Positions 37,301-46,698 are shown, counted from the stretch's first letter. The stretch is DNA of 64,000 nt from Qipengyuania xiapuensis (GCF_019711395.1 NZ_JAIGNL010000002.1:415001-479000); one strand, 5' to 3'. Notes: generated from the letters alone by a model not told the origin. Numbers and translations: made by a program.

Positions 37301-37393
37301 GATTTATCTCCCTCTCCCGAATGCGGCCCATGCAGGTGCTAGCGTAAACCGGCGAAGGGGTGTAGGGGCGCGCCCGAATTCACGGACATTGGC

Positions 37394-38767
37394 ATGAACA
37401 CCACCACCTCCTCGATCCCCGACCAGAAGAAGGTCGGCATGGTTTCCCTCGGCTGCCCCAAGGCGCTGGTCGACAGCGAACGCATCCTCACGCGCCTGCG
37501 CGCCGATGGTTACGCGATGAGCCCCGACTATGCCGGCGCCGATGTGGTGCTGGTGAACACCTGCGGCTTCCTCGACAGCGCGAAGGAAGAAAGCCTGCAG
37601 GCGATCGGAGAGGCGATTGCCGAGAATGGCCGCGTGATCGTGACCGGCTGCATGGGCGAGGAGGCCGACGCTATCCGAGCCGCCCACCCGCAGGTCCTCG
37701 CCGTCACGGGCGCACACCAGTACGAGCAGGTTGTCGAGGCGGTGCACGAGCATGCCCCGCCAAGCCAGGGCCCCTTCGTCGACCTGATCCCGCAACCGGA
37801 CGTCAAGCTGACCCCGCGCCACTACAGCTATCTGAAGATTTCCGAGGGTTGCAATCACTCCTGCGCCTTCTGCATCATCCCCGACCTGCGCGGCAAGCTC
37901 GCCAGCCGCCGCATCGATGCCGTGCTGCGCGAAGCGGAAAAGCTGGTCGCCGCGGGCACCAAGGAACTGCTGGTCATAAGCCAGGATACGAGCGCCTATG
38001 GTGTCGACACGCGCCACGAGAGCCGGACATGGAAGGGCCGCGAGGTCCGCGCCCACATGACCGACCTCGCCCGCGAACTGGGCCAGCTCGACATCGGTGG
38101 CGGCACCCCGCCCTGGGTGCGGCTGCACTACGTCTATCCCTATCCGCATGTCGACGCGGTCATCCCGCTGATGGCCGAGGGGCTGCTGACGCCCTATCTC
38201 GACATCCCCTTCCAGCACGCCAGCCCCAAGGTGCTCCGCTCAATGAAGCGTCCCGCGAACGAGGCGAAGGTCCTCGAACGGCTCAAGGGCTGGCGCGAAA
38301 TCTGCCCCGAGATCGCCGTGCGTTCGAGCTTCGTCGTCGGCTTCCCCGGGGAGACCGAGGACGACTTCAAGTACCTGCTCGACTGGCTCGAAGAGGCCCA
38401 GCTCGACCGCGTCGGCGCCTTCCGCTTCGAACCGGTCGAGGGTGCGCAGGCGAATGCCCTGCCCGATCCGGTCCCCGAAGAGGTCAAGGAAGAACGTTAC
38501 GCGCGGATCATGGAAGTGACCGAGCGCATCAGCGCGGCCAAGCTCGCGGCCAAGGTCGGCAAGACGATCCCCGTAATCATCGACGAAGTGGGCGAGCCGG
38601 ACGAGGACGGCGACATCGGCGCGACCGGTCGCAGCCAGGCCGACGCTCCCGAAATCGACGGCGCGGTCTACCTGCGAAATGTCGATGCGAACCTCGCCGC
38701 GGGCGATATCGTCGATGTGCAGGTCGAAGAAGCCGACGCTCACGATCTTTTCGGGGTGCCCGCCTGA
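37394..38767 (+). CDS. rimO: RimO, ribosomal S12 methylthiotransferase
   Basis: 457 aa radical SAM enzyme. N-terminal UPF0004: [29 protein letters not shown] and [16 protein letters not shown]. Radical SAM Cx3Cx2C at Cys153, Cys157, Cys160 ([11 protein letters not shown]), then [17 protein letters not shown] and a TRAM domain in the tail (about 385-455). It adds a methylthio group to Asp88 of ribosomal protein S12, as known for E. coli RimO. Confidence 0.97.
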   Translation: MNTTTSSIPDQKKVGMVSLGCPKALVDSERILTRLRADGYAMSPDYAGADVVLVNTCGFLDSAKEESLQAIGEAIAENGRVIVTGCMGEEADAIRAAHPQVLAVTGAHQYEQVVEAVHEHAPPSQGPFVDLIPQPDVKLTPRHYSYLKISEGCNHSCAFCIIPDLRGKLASRRIDAVLREAEKLVAAGTKELLVISQDTSAYGVDTRHESRTWKGREVRAHMTDLARELGQLDIGGGTPPWVRLHYVYPYPHVDAVIPLMAEGLLTPYLDIPFQHASPKVLRSMKRPANEAKVLERLKGWREICPEIAVRSSFVVGFPGETEDDFKYLLDWLEEAQLDRVGAFRFEPVEGAQANALPDPVPEEVKEERYARIMEVTERISAAKLAAKVGKTIPVIIDEVGEPDEDGDIGATGRSQADAPEIDGAVYLRNVDANLAAGDIVDVQVEEADAHDLFGVPA

Positions 38768-38915
38768 CCGGCAGAACCGCGAAAAACGCGTTAACTGTCA
38801 CATGATGAAGCCCCCAAGCGCCGCAGACCGTTGAAAAACGGGGCGGCACGCGGGTTTCCGGGTCTCCTTGCGCCGGGACCACTGGGCCTGGCTCGAGCAA
38901 TTTCCTACCGCGCGC

Positions 38916-38923
38916 TTAACCAT
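38916..38923 (+). promoter_or_regulatory. TTAACCAT site upstream of the EAL gene (CtrA-like)
   Basis: TTAACCAT lies 89 bp before the EAL gene start within the 244-bp rimO-EAL gap; a second TTAAC is at 38791. CtrA consensus half-sites are TTAA, often TTAACCAT in other Alphaproteobacteria. No perfect TTAA-N7-TTAA pair is present, so this is a weak indication only. Confidence 0.3.
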
Positions 38924-39011
38924 TGAGGCGCCCGCGTTCAGGCGGCTCAGCGGAAAAAAGCACCCCCGCGTCAAAACATTCTTAAGTTTAATGCGCGAAT
39001 AAGCGTTTCGA

Positions 39012-41354
39012 ATGAGCGACGGAAACGCCTTTGCGGAAGGCCCCAGCTCTCTCGAAATGACCCGTGGCGGTGTTTCGAAGGGGCTCCTGGGACGCCTGCG
39101 ACACCTGCTTTACGCGGGCGCTGTCGCATTGGCCATGCTCGCCGCATTTTTCCTCCAGCCTCTCGACCAGTTCTCCTGGGTGTTCCAGTCTCGCCTGGCA
39201 AACCACGCGCCCTCCGGCGAGATGGTTTTCGTCGGCGTCCCTCGCGACACCGTCGACCCGGCTCTCGACCATCGCCGCGAAGCGCTGGCCGAGACGCTGC
39301 GCGAACTGGATCGCCAAGGTGCGGGCAAGATCTATATCGACGTCGTCTTCGACGAGGCGTCTACGCCCGAAGCCGACAAGGCGCTTTCCGACGCGATTGC
39401 CGCGCTCGGGCCGCGTGTCGCGCTGGTCGATCATATCGAACGCTCGGCAACCTCGGGCGATCGCATCGAGCGTACGATGGACGCCATTGGCGGACAGGCT
39501 GAGCGCGTAGCATCGCGCCGGACCGCAAACTGGCTCGGCTTCGTCTGGACCAAGCAGTACGGATACACGATCGACGGGAAGCGCCAGGCTTCGCTTGCCG
39601 CTGCGCTCGCCGGTATCGACGACGCGAGGCCCGGCGAATTCCAGATCGACTACACGATCCCTGCCGGGGATTTCACGTCTATCGAAGTCGGTTCGATCGA
39701 GAACGGCGAGGAAATTCCCAATGTGGCCGGTCGCACGGTCGTCATAGGTCAGGAAGAAAGCGTCTCGGACGCGCAAGTGAAGGTGCCCGGCAATTACGGC
39801 GTTCCGCCCAGCTACGTCGCCATCTATGCCGCTGAATCGCTGCGTTCGGGCCGTACCGGCTTCCTCGACGGTCTGCGCGCGCTGACGATCTACACTTTCC
39901 TCTTCGCAGCGCTGATCATCGCCGTGCGCACGCGCAAGCGTCGCCAGATCGGCTATTTCGCGATCGTCGCGAGCATTCCGGCGCTGCTTTACGTCGGCAG
40001 CTACATCGGCGTGCGCATGGAGCTGTCCTACTGCATCGCACTCCTGGTGGTCTACGGACTGTTCCGCTCGCGCGCGCAGCTCAAGGACCGCGTGGCCATG
40101 GTCGATACGGAGACCGGCCTGCCGCGCCTGCGCGCTCTCGAGGTCAGCGCGCTCAAGAACAACCTCACCCACGGTCACATCGTGGTCGCCCGCATCCACG
40201 GTTACGAGCACGTCCTGCGCACGCTCGCTCGCGACCACCGCTCGCAATATATCCTCAAACTGGTCGACCGCCTGCGCGCTTCCGATAGCGATCTCGCGAT
40301 CTTCTACGAGGGGCACCACCTCGCCTGGCACTCGAAAGAGGACGACACCCAGGTGCTTTCCGAGCACCTCGAGGGCCTGCGCGCGATCTTCGCTGCGCCG
40401 GTGAATGTTGCCGGCTCCTCGGTCGATGTCGGCATCAGCTTCGGCGTCGCCCGGCTGGACGGTGATCCTGCCACTCGCCTCGCAGCTGCAGTTGCAGCTG
40501 CAGAGGAAAGCTCCGAAGCGCTCCAGCCGATCAAGGTTGCCGAGACGGGCTCGCGTTTCGACCAGCTGTGGGACATCTCGCTGCGCGCACGCATCGACGA
40601 AGCGATGGAGGCGGGCGAGATCTACTGCGTCTACCAGCCCAAGGTCGACACCGCGCGCGGCGCGATGGTCGGCGTAGAGGCGCTGGTGCGCTGGCACGAT
40701 CCGGCACGCGGTTTCATCCCGCCGATGCACTTCATCGCCCAGTGCGAGAAAGCCGGTCGCATGGAACACCTCACCCGTTACGTGCTGCAAAGCGCCTGCA
40801 GCGCTGGCCGCCTGATGCACTTCCGCGGGCGCAATGTGACCATGTCGGTCAACATGTCCGCTACGCTGCTGGGCGACCTGCGCATCGTCGGCATCGTACG
40901 CAACGCGCTCCAGGCTTCGGGTTTCGATCCGCGCTTCCTCATTCTCGAGGTTACCGAGACCTCGCGCATCGGCGACCTCGCAACCGCCGCGACGATCCTT
41001 GAAGAACTAAAAAGCCTTGGCGTGCGTATTTCGATCGACGATTTCGGCTGCGGCGCCGCGAATTTCGAAACGTTCTTCGAATTGCCCTTCGACGAGCTTA
41101 AAATCGACCGGCTATTCGTATCGAACCTGACAACTAACGCCAAGGCCAAGGCAATTGCTTCAAGTATTGTCTCGATGGGCAAGGAAGCGCGAATCATGGT
41201 TACCGCAGAGGGCGCCGAAGACGAGGAAACCCTCAGAATCCTTAACGAAATCGGCTGCAACTACGTTCAGGGCTACGTATTGTCCCGGCCGATCTCTTTG
41301 ACTAACCTATTGAAATTTCAGGTTTCGGACGGAGATTCAGCGCTGGAAGCATAG
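39012..41354 (+). CDS. CHASE2-degenerate GGDEF-EAL c-di-GMP phosphodiesterase
   Basis: 780 aa. Helix 31-48, then a CHASE2 sensor (~50-285, periplasmic, GEMVFVGVPRDTVDPALDHRRE, YIDVVFDEAST), two or three helices (~290-350), a domain where GGDEF should be (~365-510, EGHHLAW near 432 in place of the GGDEF motif), and EAL (~520-775). The EAL motifs are intact: EALVRW (Glu ~556), VNMS, LEVTE, IDDFG, LKID, AEGAE, VQGYV. Hence probably an active phosphodiesterase lowering c-di-GMP, with an inactive GGDEF as regulator. It may regulate motility or biofilm. Confidence 0.92.
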   Translation: MSDGNAFAEGPSSLEMTRGGVSKGLLGRLRHLLYAGAVALAMLAAFFLQPLDQFSWVFQSRLANHAPSGEMVFVGVPRDTVDPALDHRREALAETLRELDRQGAGKIYIDVVFDEASTPEADKALSDAIAALGPRVALVDHIERSATSGDRIERTMDAIGGQAERVASRRTANWLGFVWTKQYGYTIDGKRQASLAAALAGIDDARPGEFQIDYTIPAGDFTSIEVGSIENGEEIPNVAGRTVVIGQEESVSDAQVKVPGNYGVPPSYVAIYAAESLRSGRTGFLDGLRALTIYTFLFAALIIAVRTRKRRQIGYFAIVASIPALLYVGSYIGVRMELSYCIALLVVYGLFRSRAQLKDRVAMVDTETGLPRLRALEVSALKNNLTHGHIVVARIHGYEHVLRTLARDHRSQYILKLVDRLRASDSDLAIFYEGHHLAWHSKEDDTQVLSEHLEGLRAIFAAPVNVAGSSVDVGISFGVARLDGDPATRLAAAVAAAEESSEALQPIKVAETGSRFDQLWDISLRARIDEAMEAGEIYCVYQPKVDTARGAMVGVEALVRWHDPARGFIPPMHFIAQCEKAGRMEHLTRYVLQSACSAGRLMHFRGRNVTMSVNMSATLLGDLRIVGIVRNALQASGFDPRFLILEVTETSRIGDLATAATILEELKSLGVRISIDDFGCGAANFETFFELPFDELKIDRLFVSNLTTNAKAKAIASSIVSMGKEARIMVTAEGAEDEETLRILNEIGCNYVQGYVLSRPISLTNLLKFQVSDGDSALEA

Positions 41355-41374
41355 TTAACGCTTTACAAACATTC

Positions 41375-41406
41375 TTGGTTAATGAAATAAGCATCCTGTT
41401 AACCAA
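41375..41406 (+). promoter_or_regulatory. TTGGTTAA inverted repeat before the micro-ORF
   Basis: TTGGTTAA (41375-41382) and TTAACCAA (41399-41406) form a perfect 8-bp inverted repeat around a 16-bp spacer, one base before the AGGAGG of the micro-ORF. It could be a dimeric operator (TTAACC half-sites resemble CtrA) or an RNA hairpin. It lies 20 bp after the EAL stop. Confidence 0.5.
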
Positions 41407-41418
41407 CAGGAGGCTTCT

Positions 41419-41454
41419 ATGTGGAATTTCTGGGAATGGCTGATGGGCAAGTAA
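41419..41454 (+). CDS. 11-codon Trp-rich micro-ORF (MWNFWEWLMGK)
   Basis: An ATG at 41419 is preceded by perfect AGGAGG (41408-41413, 5-nt gap) and encodes 11 residues with three Trp, then TAA. A strong terminator begins 22 nt later, so the RNA is a very small gene or the end of the EAL transcript. Trp, Phe, Leu and Met give an amphipathic membrane-active or ribosome-stalling peptide. No trp biosynthesis gene is near. Perfect SD plus terminator argue for real translation, but this is unproven. Confidence 0.55.
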   Translation: MWNFWEWLMGK

Positions 41455-41476
41455 GCCCGCACACAAAGAGTTAGTC

Positions 41477-41504
41477 AAAGGGCCCCTTAACCGGGGCCCT
41501 TTTT
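41477..41504 (+). terminator. Strong terminator after the micro-ORF
   Basis: AAAGGGCCCC (41477-41486) and GGGGCCCTTT (41493-41502) form a 10-bp stem with a TTAACC loop, followed by T to 41504. It ends the EAL/micro-ORF transcript and separates the transglutaminase gene. Confidence 0.88.
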
Positions 41505-41580
41505 CGTTGGGTGTTTCGAATGCCGTTTCAGCGTCCGATTGGCCGCCGAAACATTCCTAGAACTGCTGCGTTTGGCCGAC

Positions 41581-42384
41581 ATGGCCATAGCTATCGAAAC
41601 GCAGTTCTCCTTCCGCCTTCCGCGCACGAGCGATGTGCTCCTCCAGTTCGAAGCCGCAGCGATCCCCGAGCAGACGATCCTGTCCGCCGACACCGAGCTA
41701 TCCGATAGCGAGCATTGCGCACGCGTGGCCGCCCAGGACGACATCGGAGAGCGGATCTGGCTTCGCGCAGGGGGAGAATTCAACGTCTCCTACAACGCCG
41801 AAGTCGCTCTCGATCGCCAGATCGCCGATCTCGGTTCGCTAAAGCGCCTGATGCCGCACGAGATGCCCGGCGAAGCGGTGCAGTACCTGTTCGACAGCCG
41901 TTACTGTCCGGCCGACCGCTTCCAGACTTTCGTCGACGACACCTTCGGCAATACCGATGGCGGCGCCCGGATCGCCGCCATCCGCGACTGGATCGGCGAC
42001 AATTATCAGTACACGCCGGGCGCCTCCGGTCCGCAAACCGGCGCGCTCGACACTTTCATCGAGCGCAGAGGCATCTGCCGCGACTATGCCCACACGCTCG
42101 TCGCGCTTGCACGTGCGAGCACCATCCCTGCCCGCTATGTCGCCTGCTACGCGCCCGGCGTCGACCCGCCCGACTTCCACGCCGTGGCCGAAGTCTTCCT
42201 CAACGACCCGGAGACCGAAGGCGGCGGCACGTGGCAACTCGTCGATGCGACCGGGATGGCCGACCCTGCGCAGACGGTCAAAATCGGTGTCGGGCGCGAT
42301 GCGGCGGACGTCAGTTTCCTCACCAGCTTCGGCGCCAACCAGTTCCTGTCGAGCTCGGTCTGCGTACGATTGCTCGGGGAGTGA
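41581..42384 (+). CDS. Transglutaminase-like cysteine protease family protein
   Basis: 267 aa from ATG 41581; a TTG at 41539 would add 14 residues. An N-terminal beta domain (IETQFSFRLPRTSDVLLQFEAA) is followed by the catalytic triad: Cys in ERRGICRDYAHTLVALAR, His in PDFHAVAEVFL and Asp in WQLVDATG. These proteins are often linked to peptide cleavage or circular-peptide enzymes. Substrate unknown. It precedes zwf by 82 bp on the same strand. Confidence 0.9.
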   Translation: MAIAIETQFSFRLPRTSDVLLQFEAAAIPEQTILSADTELSDSEHCARVAAQDDIGERIWLRAGGEFNVSYNAEVALDRQIADLGSLKRLMPHEMPGEAVQYLFDSRYCPADRFQTFVDDTFGNTDGGARIAAIRDWIGDNYQYTPGASGPQTGALDTFIERRGICRDYAHTLVALARASTIPARYVACYAPGVDPPDFHAVAEVFLNDPETEGGGTWQLVDATGMADPAQTVKIGVGRDAADVSFLTSFGANQFLSSSVCVRLLGE

Positions 42385-42449
42385 ATAGGAATGCGGCCTA
42401 TGGCGCATGCCGCGGGGCGCTGTTAGTTCCTCGCATCAAAGGGAGTGAC

Positions 42450-42479
42450 ATGCTGATGAAGGCATCATGCAAGAGCTGA
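42450..42479 (+). other. Possible 9-codon upstream ORF overlapping the zwf start
   Basis: ATG 42450 with AAAGGGAG just upstream reads MLMKASCKS and ends TGA 42477-42479, 10 bases into zwf (ATG 42467), in another frame. The SD lies 5 nt before this ATG but 21 nt before the zwf ATG. It could be a leader that controls zwf translation by coupling, or zwf may use a different start. Confidence 0.35.
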
Positions 42480-43915
42480 CATTCAACGCCGACCGCCTGC
42501 TCCTGTTCGGGGCCACGGGCGATCTTTCGCAGCGCATGCTCCTCCCCTCGCTCTGCGCTTTGAATGCAGACGGCCTGCTGGACCCGGAGCTGCGGATCGT
42601 GGCGACGGCTCGCTCGGAGATGAGCACCCGGGAATTCCGCCAGCTGGCGCGCGAGGCGCTGGAGAAATTCCTCCCCAAGAACCGGCGCGGCCCCATGGCC
42701 GACTTCCTCAACCGGATCAGCTATGTCGCCGTCGATGCGATGACACCGGAAGGCTACGACGCGCTGGCCGACGAGGTCGGCGAATACAACGGCCTCGCCA
42801 TCTTCCTGTCGACCGCACCGAGCCTGTTCGAACCGACGATCGCCGGACTGAAGCGGGTCGGCCTGACGAAAGGCAACGCCCGCATCGCGCTGGAAAAGCC
42901 GCTCGGGACTGACCTCCAGAGCAGCTGCGAGATCAATGACGCGGTCGCGCAAGCGTTCAGCGAGGACCGGATTTTCCGGATCGACCATTATCTCGGCAAG
43001 GAGACGGTGCAGAACCTCCTCGCCCTTCGCTTCGCCAACATCATGCTCGAGCCGGTCTGGAACTCGAACTATGTCGAGCACGTCCAGATCACCGTCGCAG
43101 AGACGGTCGGGCTGGAATCGCGCGTGGCCTATTACGACGACAGCGGCGCGCTACGCGACATGGTTCAGAACCACATGCTCCAGCTACTCGCACTGGTTGC
43201 AATGGAGCCGCCCACCAGCTTCGATTCGACCGCGGTACGCGACGAGAAGGTGAAGGTACTCCGCGCCCTCCGGCCGGTCGAAGCCAAGGAAGTCGTGACC
43301 GGCCAGTATCGCGCAGGCGCCGTCGATGGAAAGACCGTCCCCGGCTATGACGAGGAACTGGGCAAGGAAAGCGACACCGAAACCTATGTCGCGCTGAAGG
43401 CCCATGTCGACAACTGGCGCTGGCGCGGCGTGCCGTTCTACCTCAGGCACGGCAAGCGCATGCCCGAACGCGTGACGGAAATCGTCGTGCAGTTCCGCTG
43501 CATCCCGCACTCGATCTTCGAGGGCCGCGGCGCGAAGACCGAACCGAACCGGCTCGTGATCGGCATCCAGCCCGAAGAAAACATCCGCCTGACGATGATG
43601 GCCAAGGTCCCGGGCCTGGGCAACGAAGGCCTGCGCCTGCGGCCGGTCCCGCTCGACATCGCCATGCCCGATGCCTTCTCCGACACCGTACGCCGGATCG
43701 CCTACGAGCGGCTGCTTCTCGACCTGATCCACGGCGATCAGACGCTGTTCGTTCGCCGCGACGAGATCGAGGCGCAGTGGGACTATATCGACCACATCCG
43801 CAAGATCTGGGCCGAGAACGACATGAAGCCGAAGACCTATGCGGCCGGCACATGGGGCCCCAGCGCCGCCGTGGCGCTTGCCGAACGCGACGGGGTGACC
43901 TGGCACGATGACTAA
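42467..43915 (+). CDS. zwf: Glucose-6-phosphate dehydrogenase
   Basis: 482 aa. N-terminal Rossmann DRLLLFGATGDLSQRMLLPSL; the active-site RIDHYLGKETVQNLLALRFAN; conserved EKPLGTDL. Oxidises glucose-6-phosphate to 6-phosphogluconolactone with NADP+ or NAD+; first step of the Entner-Doudoroff route in this operon. Overlaps edd by 8 bases. No pgl (lactonase) lies in the operon. Confidence 0.98.
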   Translation: MQELTFNADRLLLFGATGDLSQRMLLPSLCALNADGLLDPELRIVATARSEMSTREFRQLAREALEKFLPKNRRGPMADFLNRISYVAVDAMTPEGYDALADEVGEYNGLAIFLSTAPSLFEPTIAGLKRVGLTKGNARIALEKPLGTDLQSSCEINDAVAQAFSEDRIFRIDHYLGKETVQNLLALRFANIMLEPVWNSNYVEHVQITVAETVGLESRVAYYDDSGALRDMVQNHMLQLLALVAMEPPTSFDSTAVRDEKVKVLRALRPVEAKEVVTGQYRAGAVDGKTVPGYDEELGKESDTETYVALKAHVDNWRWRGVPFYLRHGKRMPERVTEIVVQFRCIPHSIFEGRGAKTEPNRLVIGIQPEENIRLTMMAKVPGLGNEGLRLRPVPLDIAMPDAFSDTVRRIAYERLLLDLIHGDQTLFVRRDEIEAQWDYIDHIRKIWAENDMKPKTYAAGTWGPSAAVALAERDGVTWHDD

Positions 43916-45722
43916 GCCTTTGAACGACACGATCCACCGCGTGACCCAGCGGGTTATCGAGAATTCGCGAAAGTCGCGTGGCGACTATCTCGACCTGATG
44001 GACCGTGAAGGCGAACGGCAGGTCAATCGCCACTCGCTGTCGTGCTCGAACCTCGCACACGCCTTTGCCGGGGCGGAGGATGACCAGGCAGCGATCAAGG
44101 CCGCGCGCGGTCCGAACCTCGGTGTTGTCACGGCCTACAACGACATGCTTTCTGCCCACCAGCCCTACTACCGCTATCCCGAGCGGATGAAGATCTGGGC
44201 ACGCGAGGTCGGCGCGACGGTCCAGGTCGCAGGCGGCACGCCCGCCATGTGCGACGGGGTCACGCAGGGCGAGGCCGGCATGGAGCTCTCGCTCTTCAGC
44301 CGCGACACCATCGCGCTTTCGACCGTCGTCGCGCTGAGCCACGCCATGTACGACGGCGTCGCCCTTCTGGGCATTTGCGACAAGATCGTCCCGGGCCTGC
44401 TGATGGGCGCCCTGCGCTTTGGTCACCTGCCCGCCATCTTCGTCCCGTCAGGGCCGATGGGCACCGGCATTTCCAACAAGGAAAAGCAGCGCACCCGCCA
44501 GCTCTATGCGGAAGGCAAGGTCGGGCGCGACGAGCTCTTGGCAAGCGAAATGGGCAGCTACCATTCGCCCGGCACCTGCACCTTCTACGGCACCGCCAAC
44601 TCCAACCAGATGATGATGGAGATGATGGGCCTGCACGTGCCCGGCGCGGCTTTCGTCCCGCCGGGCGCGAAGCTGCGTCAGGAGCTTTCGCGCGCAGCGA
44701 CGCACCGTCTCGCGGCGATCGGCAAGAGCGGCGAGGATTTCCGTCCGCTGGGCCGCGTGGTGGACGAGAAGGCCATCATCAATGCTGCGATCGGCCTGCT
44801 GGCCACGGGCGGCTCGACCAATCACGCCATCCACATTCCGGCCATGGCCCGCGCCGCCGGGATCAAGTTCGACTGGACCGACCTGTCCGAGCTCTCCTCG
44901 GCGGTCCCGCTTGTGGCGCGCGTCTATCCCAACGGCTCGGGCGACGTGAACCATTTCCACGAGGCCGGCGGCATGGGCTACGTGATCGGCACGCTGCTCG
45001 ACGAGGGTCTTGCCCACGCCGACATCATGACCGTCTGGGACGGCGGTTTCGAAGCCTATTCGCGCGAGCCCGGAATGGATGGCGATGCGCTGACCTGGCG
45101 TGATCCGGGTCCGAGCGGTGATACCGAAATGCTTCGCCCCGCATCCGATCCGTTCCAGGCGGACGGCGGCATGCGTCTGGTCGAGGGTAATCTCGGCCGC
45201 GCCTGCTTCAAGTCTTCTGCCGTCGAGCGCGAGCGCTGGACCATCGAGGCCCCGTGCCGGATCTTCGAAGACCAGCCCAGCGTCAACGAGGCATTTAAGA
45301 AGGGCGAACTCGACCGCGATGTGGTCGTCGTCGTGCGCTACCAGGGGCCGCGTGCGAACGGCATGCCCGAGCTCCACAAGCTCACCCCCGCTCTCGGCGT
45401 ATTGCAGGACCGCGGCTACCGCGTGGCGCTCGTTACCGATGGCCGTATGTCCGGCGCGAGCGGCAAGGTTCCTGCAGCAATCCACTGCACGCCCGAGGCG
45501 CTTGGCGGTGGCCCGCTTTCGAAGCTGCGCGATGGCGATATCGTGAAGGTCTGCGCGGAAACGGGCACGCTTTCTACCACTGCGGACCTCGACACACGCG
45601 AACCGGCTGCAGAACCGGCTCCTGAACAGGGCATGGGCAGGGAAATATTCGCGATGTTCCGCGCCCAGGCCGACGGTGCCGAACAAGGCGCATCCTCGAT
45701 GATGGCAACGGCAGGATTATAG
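43908..45722 (+). CDS. edd: 6-Phosphogluconate dehydratase
   Basis: 604 aa IlvD/Edd-family [4Fe-4S] dehydratase: VVTAYNDMLSAHQPYYRYPERMK, GTPAMCDGVTQGEAGMELSLFSRD, GICDKIVPGLLMGALRFGHLPAIFVPSGPMG, TNHAIHIPAMARAAGI, DGRMSGASGKVPAAIHCTPEA. Converts 6-phosphogluconate to KDPG. Overlaps zwf by 8 bp, so expression is coupled. Cys positions of the cluster are present (CDGVTQG, CDK). Confidence 0.98.
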   Translation: MTKPLNDTIHRVTQRVIENSRKSRGDYLDLMDREGERQVNRHSLSCSNLAHAFAGAEDDQAAIKAARGPNLGVVTAYNDMLSAHQPYYRYPERMKIWAREVGATVQVAGGTPAMCDGVTQGEAGMELSLFSRDTIALSTVVALSHAMYDGVALLGICDKIVPGLLMGALRFGHLPAIFVPSGPMGTGISNKEKQRTRQLYAEGKVGRDELLASEMGSYHSPGTCTFYGTANSNQMMMEMMGLHVPGAAFVPPGAKLRQELSRAATHRLAAIGKSGEDFRPLGRVVDEKAIINAAIGLLATGGSTNHAIHIPAMARAAGIKFDWTDLSELSSAVPLVARVYPNGSGDVNHFHEAGGMGYVIGTLLDEGLAHADIMTVWDGGFEAYSREPGMDGDALTWRDPGPSGDTEMLRPASDPFQADGGMRLVEGNLGRACFKSSAVERERWTIEAPCRIFEDQPSVNEAFKKGELDRDVVVVVRYQGPRANGMPELHKLTPALGVLQDRGYRVALVTDGRMSGASGKVPAAIHCTPEALGGGPLSKLRDGDIVKVCAETGTLSTTADLDTREPAAEPAPEQGMGREIFAMFRAQADGAEQGASSMMATAGL

Positions 45723-45726
45723 GCTC

Positions 45727-46698
45727 ATGGAACTCGTCACAGTCGATATCGGTGGAACCCATGCCCGTTTCGCGATCGCCACGATCGCCGATGACGGCTC
45801 GATCTCGCTCGGGGAACCCGAGACGCTCCACACCGAAGACCACGCGAGTTTCCAGACGGCCTGGGAAGACTATCGCCAGCGCCAGGGCGGCACCCTTCCC
45901 CCGCGTGTCTCGATGGCGATTGCGGGTCCGGTCGGCGGCGACGTCATTCGCTTCACCAACAACCCCTGGATCATCCGCCCGGCGATGGTGAAAGAGAAGC
46001 TCGGCGTCGAGAATTACTGCATCGTCAATGACTTCGAAGCTGTCGCGCACGCGGTCGCCCGGGTCGGCGAGGACCAGTTCATCCACCTGACCGGCCCCGA
46101 CAAGCCGCTGGCTCCGACCGGTCGCCTAAGCGTGCTCGGCCCGGGCACCGGCCTTGGCGTGGCGCATCTCTACCGCGAGCCGGATGGCACCTACCGCGTT
46201 TCGGCGACCGAGGGCGGACACATCGACTTCGCGCCGCTCGACCAGATCGACGATGCGATCCTCGCGCGCCTGCGCAAGCGGCATAACCGTGTCTCGGTCG
46301 AACGCGTCGTCGCCGGCCCGGCGATCTCCGACATCTACCAGACGCTCGCCGCGATGGAGGGCAAGCCGGTCGCCGAAGAAGACGACATCGCAATCTGGAC
46401 CCGCGGGCAGGACGGCAGCGATCTCCTCGCAGCCGCAGCGGTAGACCGCTTCTGCATGTCGCTCGGCAGCGTTGCCGGCGACATTGCGTTGGCGCAGGGC
46501 GGTTTCGGCGGCGTCGTGATCGCCGGCGGTCTTGGCTACCGCATTCGCGAGACGCTGCTCAAATCCGGGTTTGCCGAGAGGTTCAAGGCCAAGGGCCGTT
46601 TCCAGGAGCTCATGGCCTCCATCCCGGTCAAGCTCATCACCCATCCCCAGCCCGGCCTGTTCGGCGCTGCGGCAGCCTTTGCAAGGGAACACGCATGA
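45727..46698 (+). CDS. glk: Glucokinase
   Basis: 323 aa Glk (ROK-independent, Pfam Glucokinase type): MELVTVDIGGTHARFAIA (phosphate 1), IAGPVGGDVIRFTNNPWIIRP, VNDFEAVAHAVA, LGPGTGLGVAHL (phosphate 2), ATEGGHIDFAP and GGFGGVVIAGGLGYRIRETLL. Phosphorylates glucose to feed the pathway. It ends in an ATGA overlap with eda. Confidence 0.97.
   Translation: MELVTVDIGGTHARFAIATIADDGSISLGEPETLHTEDHASFQTAWEDYRQRQGGTLPPRVSMAIAGPVGGDVIRFTNNPWIIRPAMVKEKLGVENYCIVNDFEAVAHAVARVGEDQFIHLTGPDKPLAPTGRLSVLGPGTGLGVAHLYREPDGTYRVSATEGGHIDFAPLDQIDDAILARLRKRHNRVSVERVVAGPAISDIYQTLAAMEGKPVAEEDDIAIWTRGQDGSDLLAAAAVDRFCMSLGSVAGDIALAQGGFGGVVIAGGLGYRIRETLLKSGFAERFKAKGRFQELMASIPVKLITHPQPGLFGAAAAFAREHA

Noticed and set aside
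40485..40505. Repeat CAGCTGCAG/TGCAGCTG palindrome in the EAL gene
   Set aside because: It encodes an Ala/Val run (AAAVAAA) within an intact frame; codon repetition explains it.
41352..41404. A classic TTAA-N7-TTAA CtrA site near the EAL gene
   Set aside because: TTAA motifs are present but none has the 7-bp spacing.
41419..41504. Trp-attenuator of a downstream biosynthetic operon
   Set aside because: The next gene is transglutaminase-like, not trp biosynthesis, and there is no competing antiterminator structure that I can see; stand-alone terminator is the simpler view.
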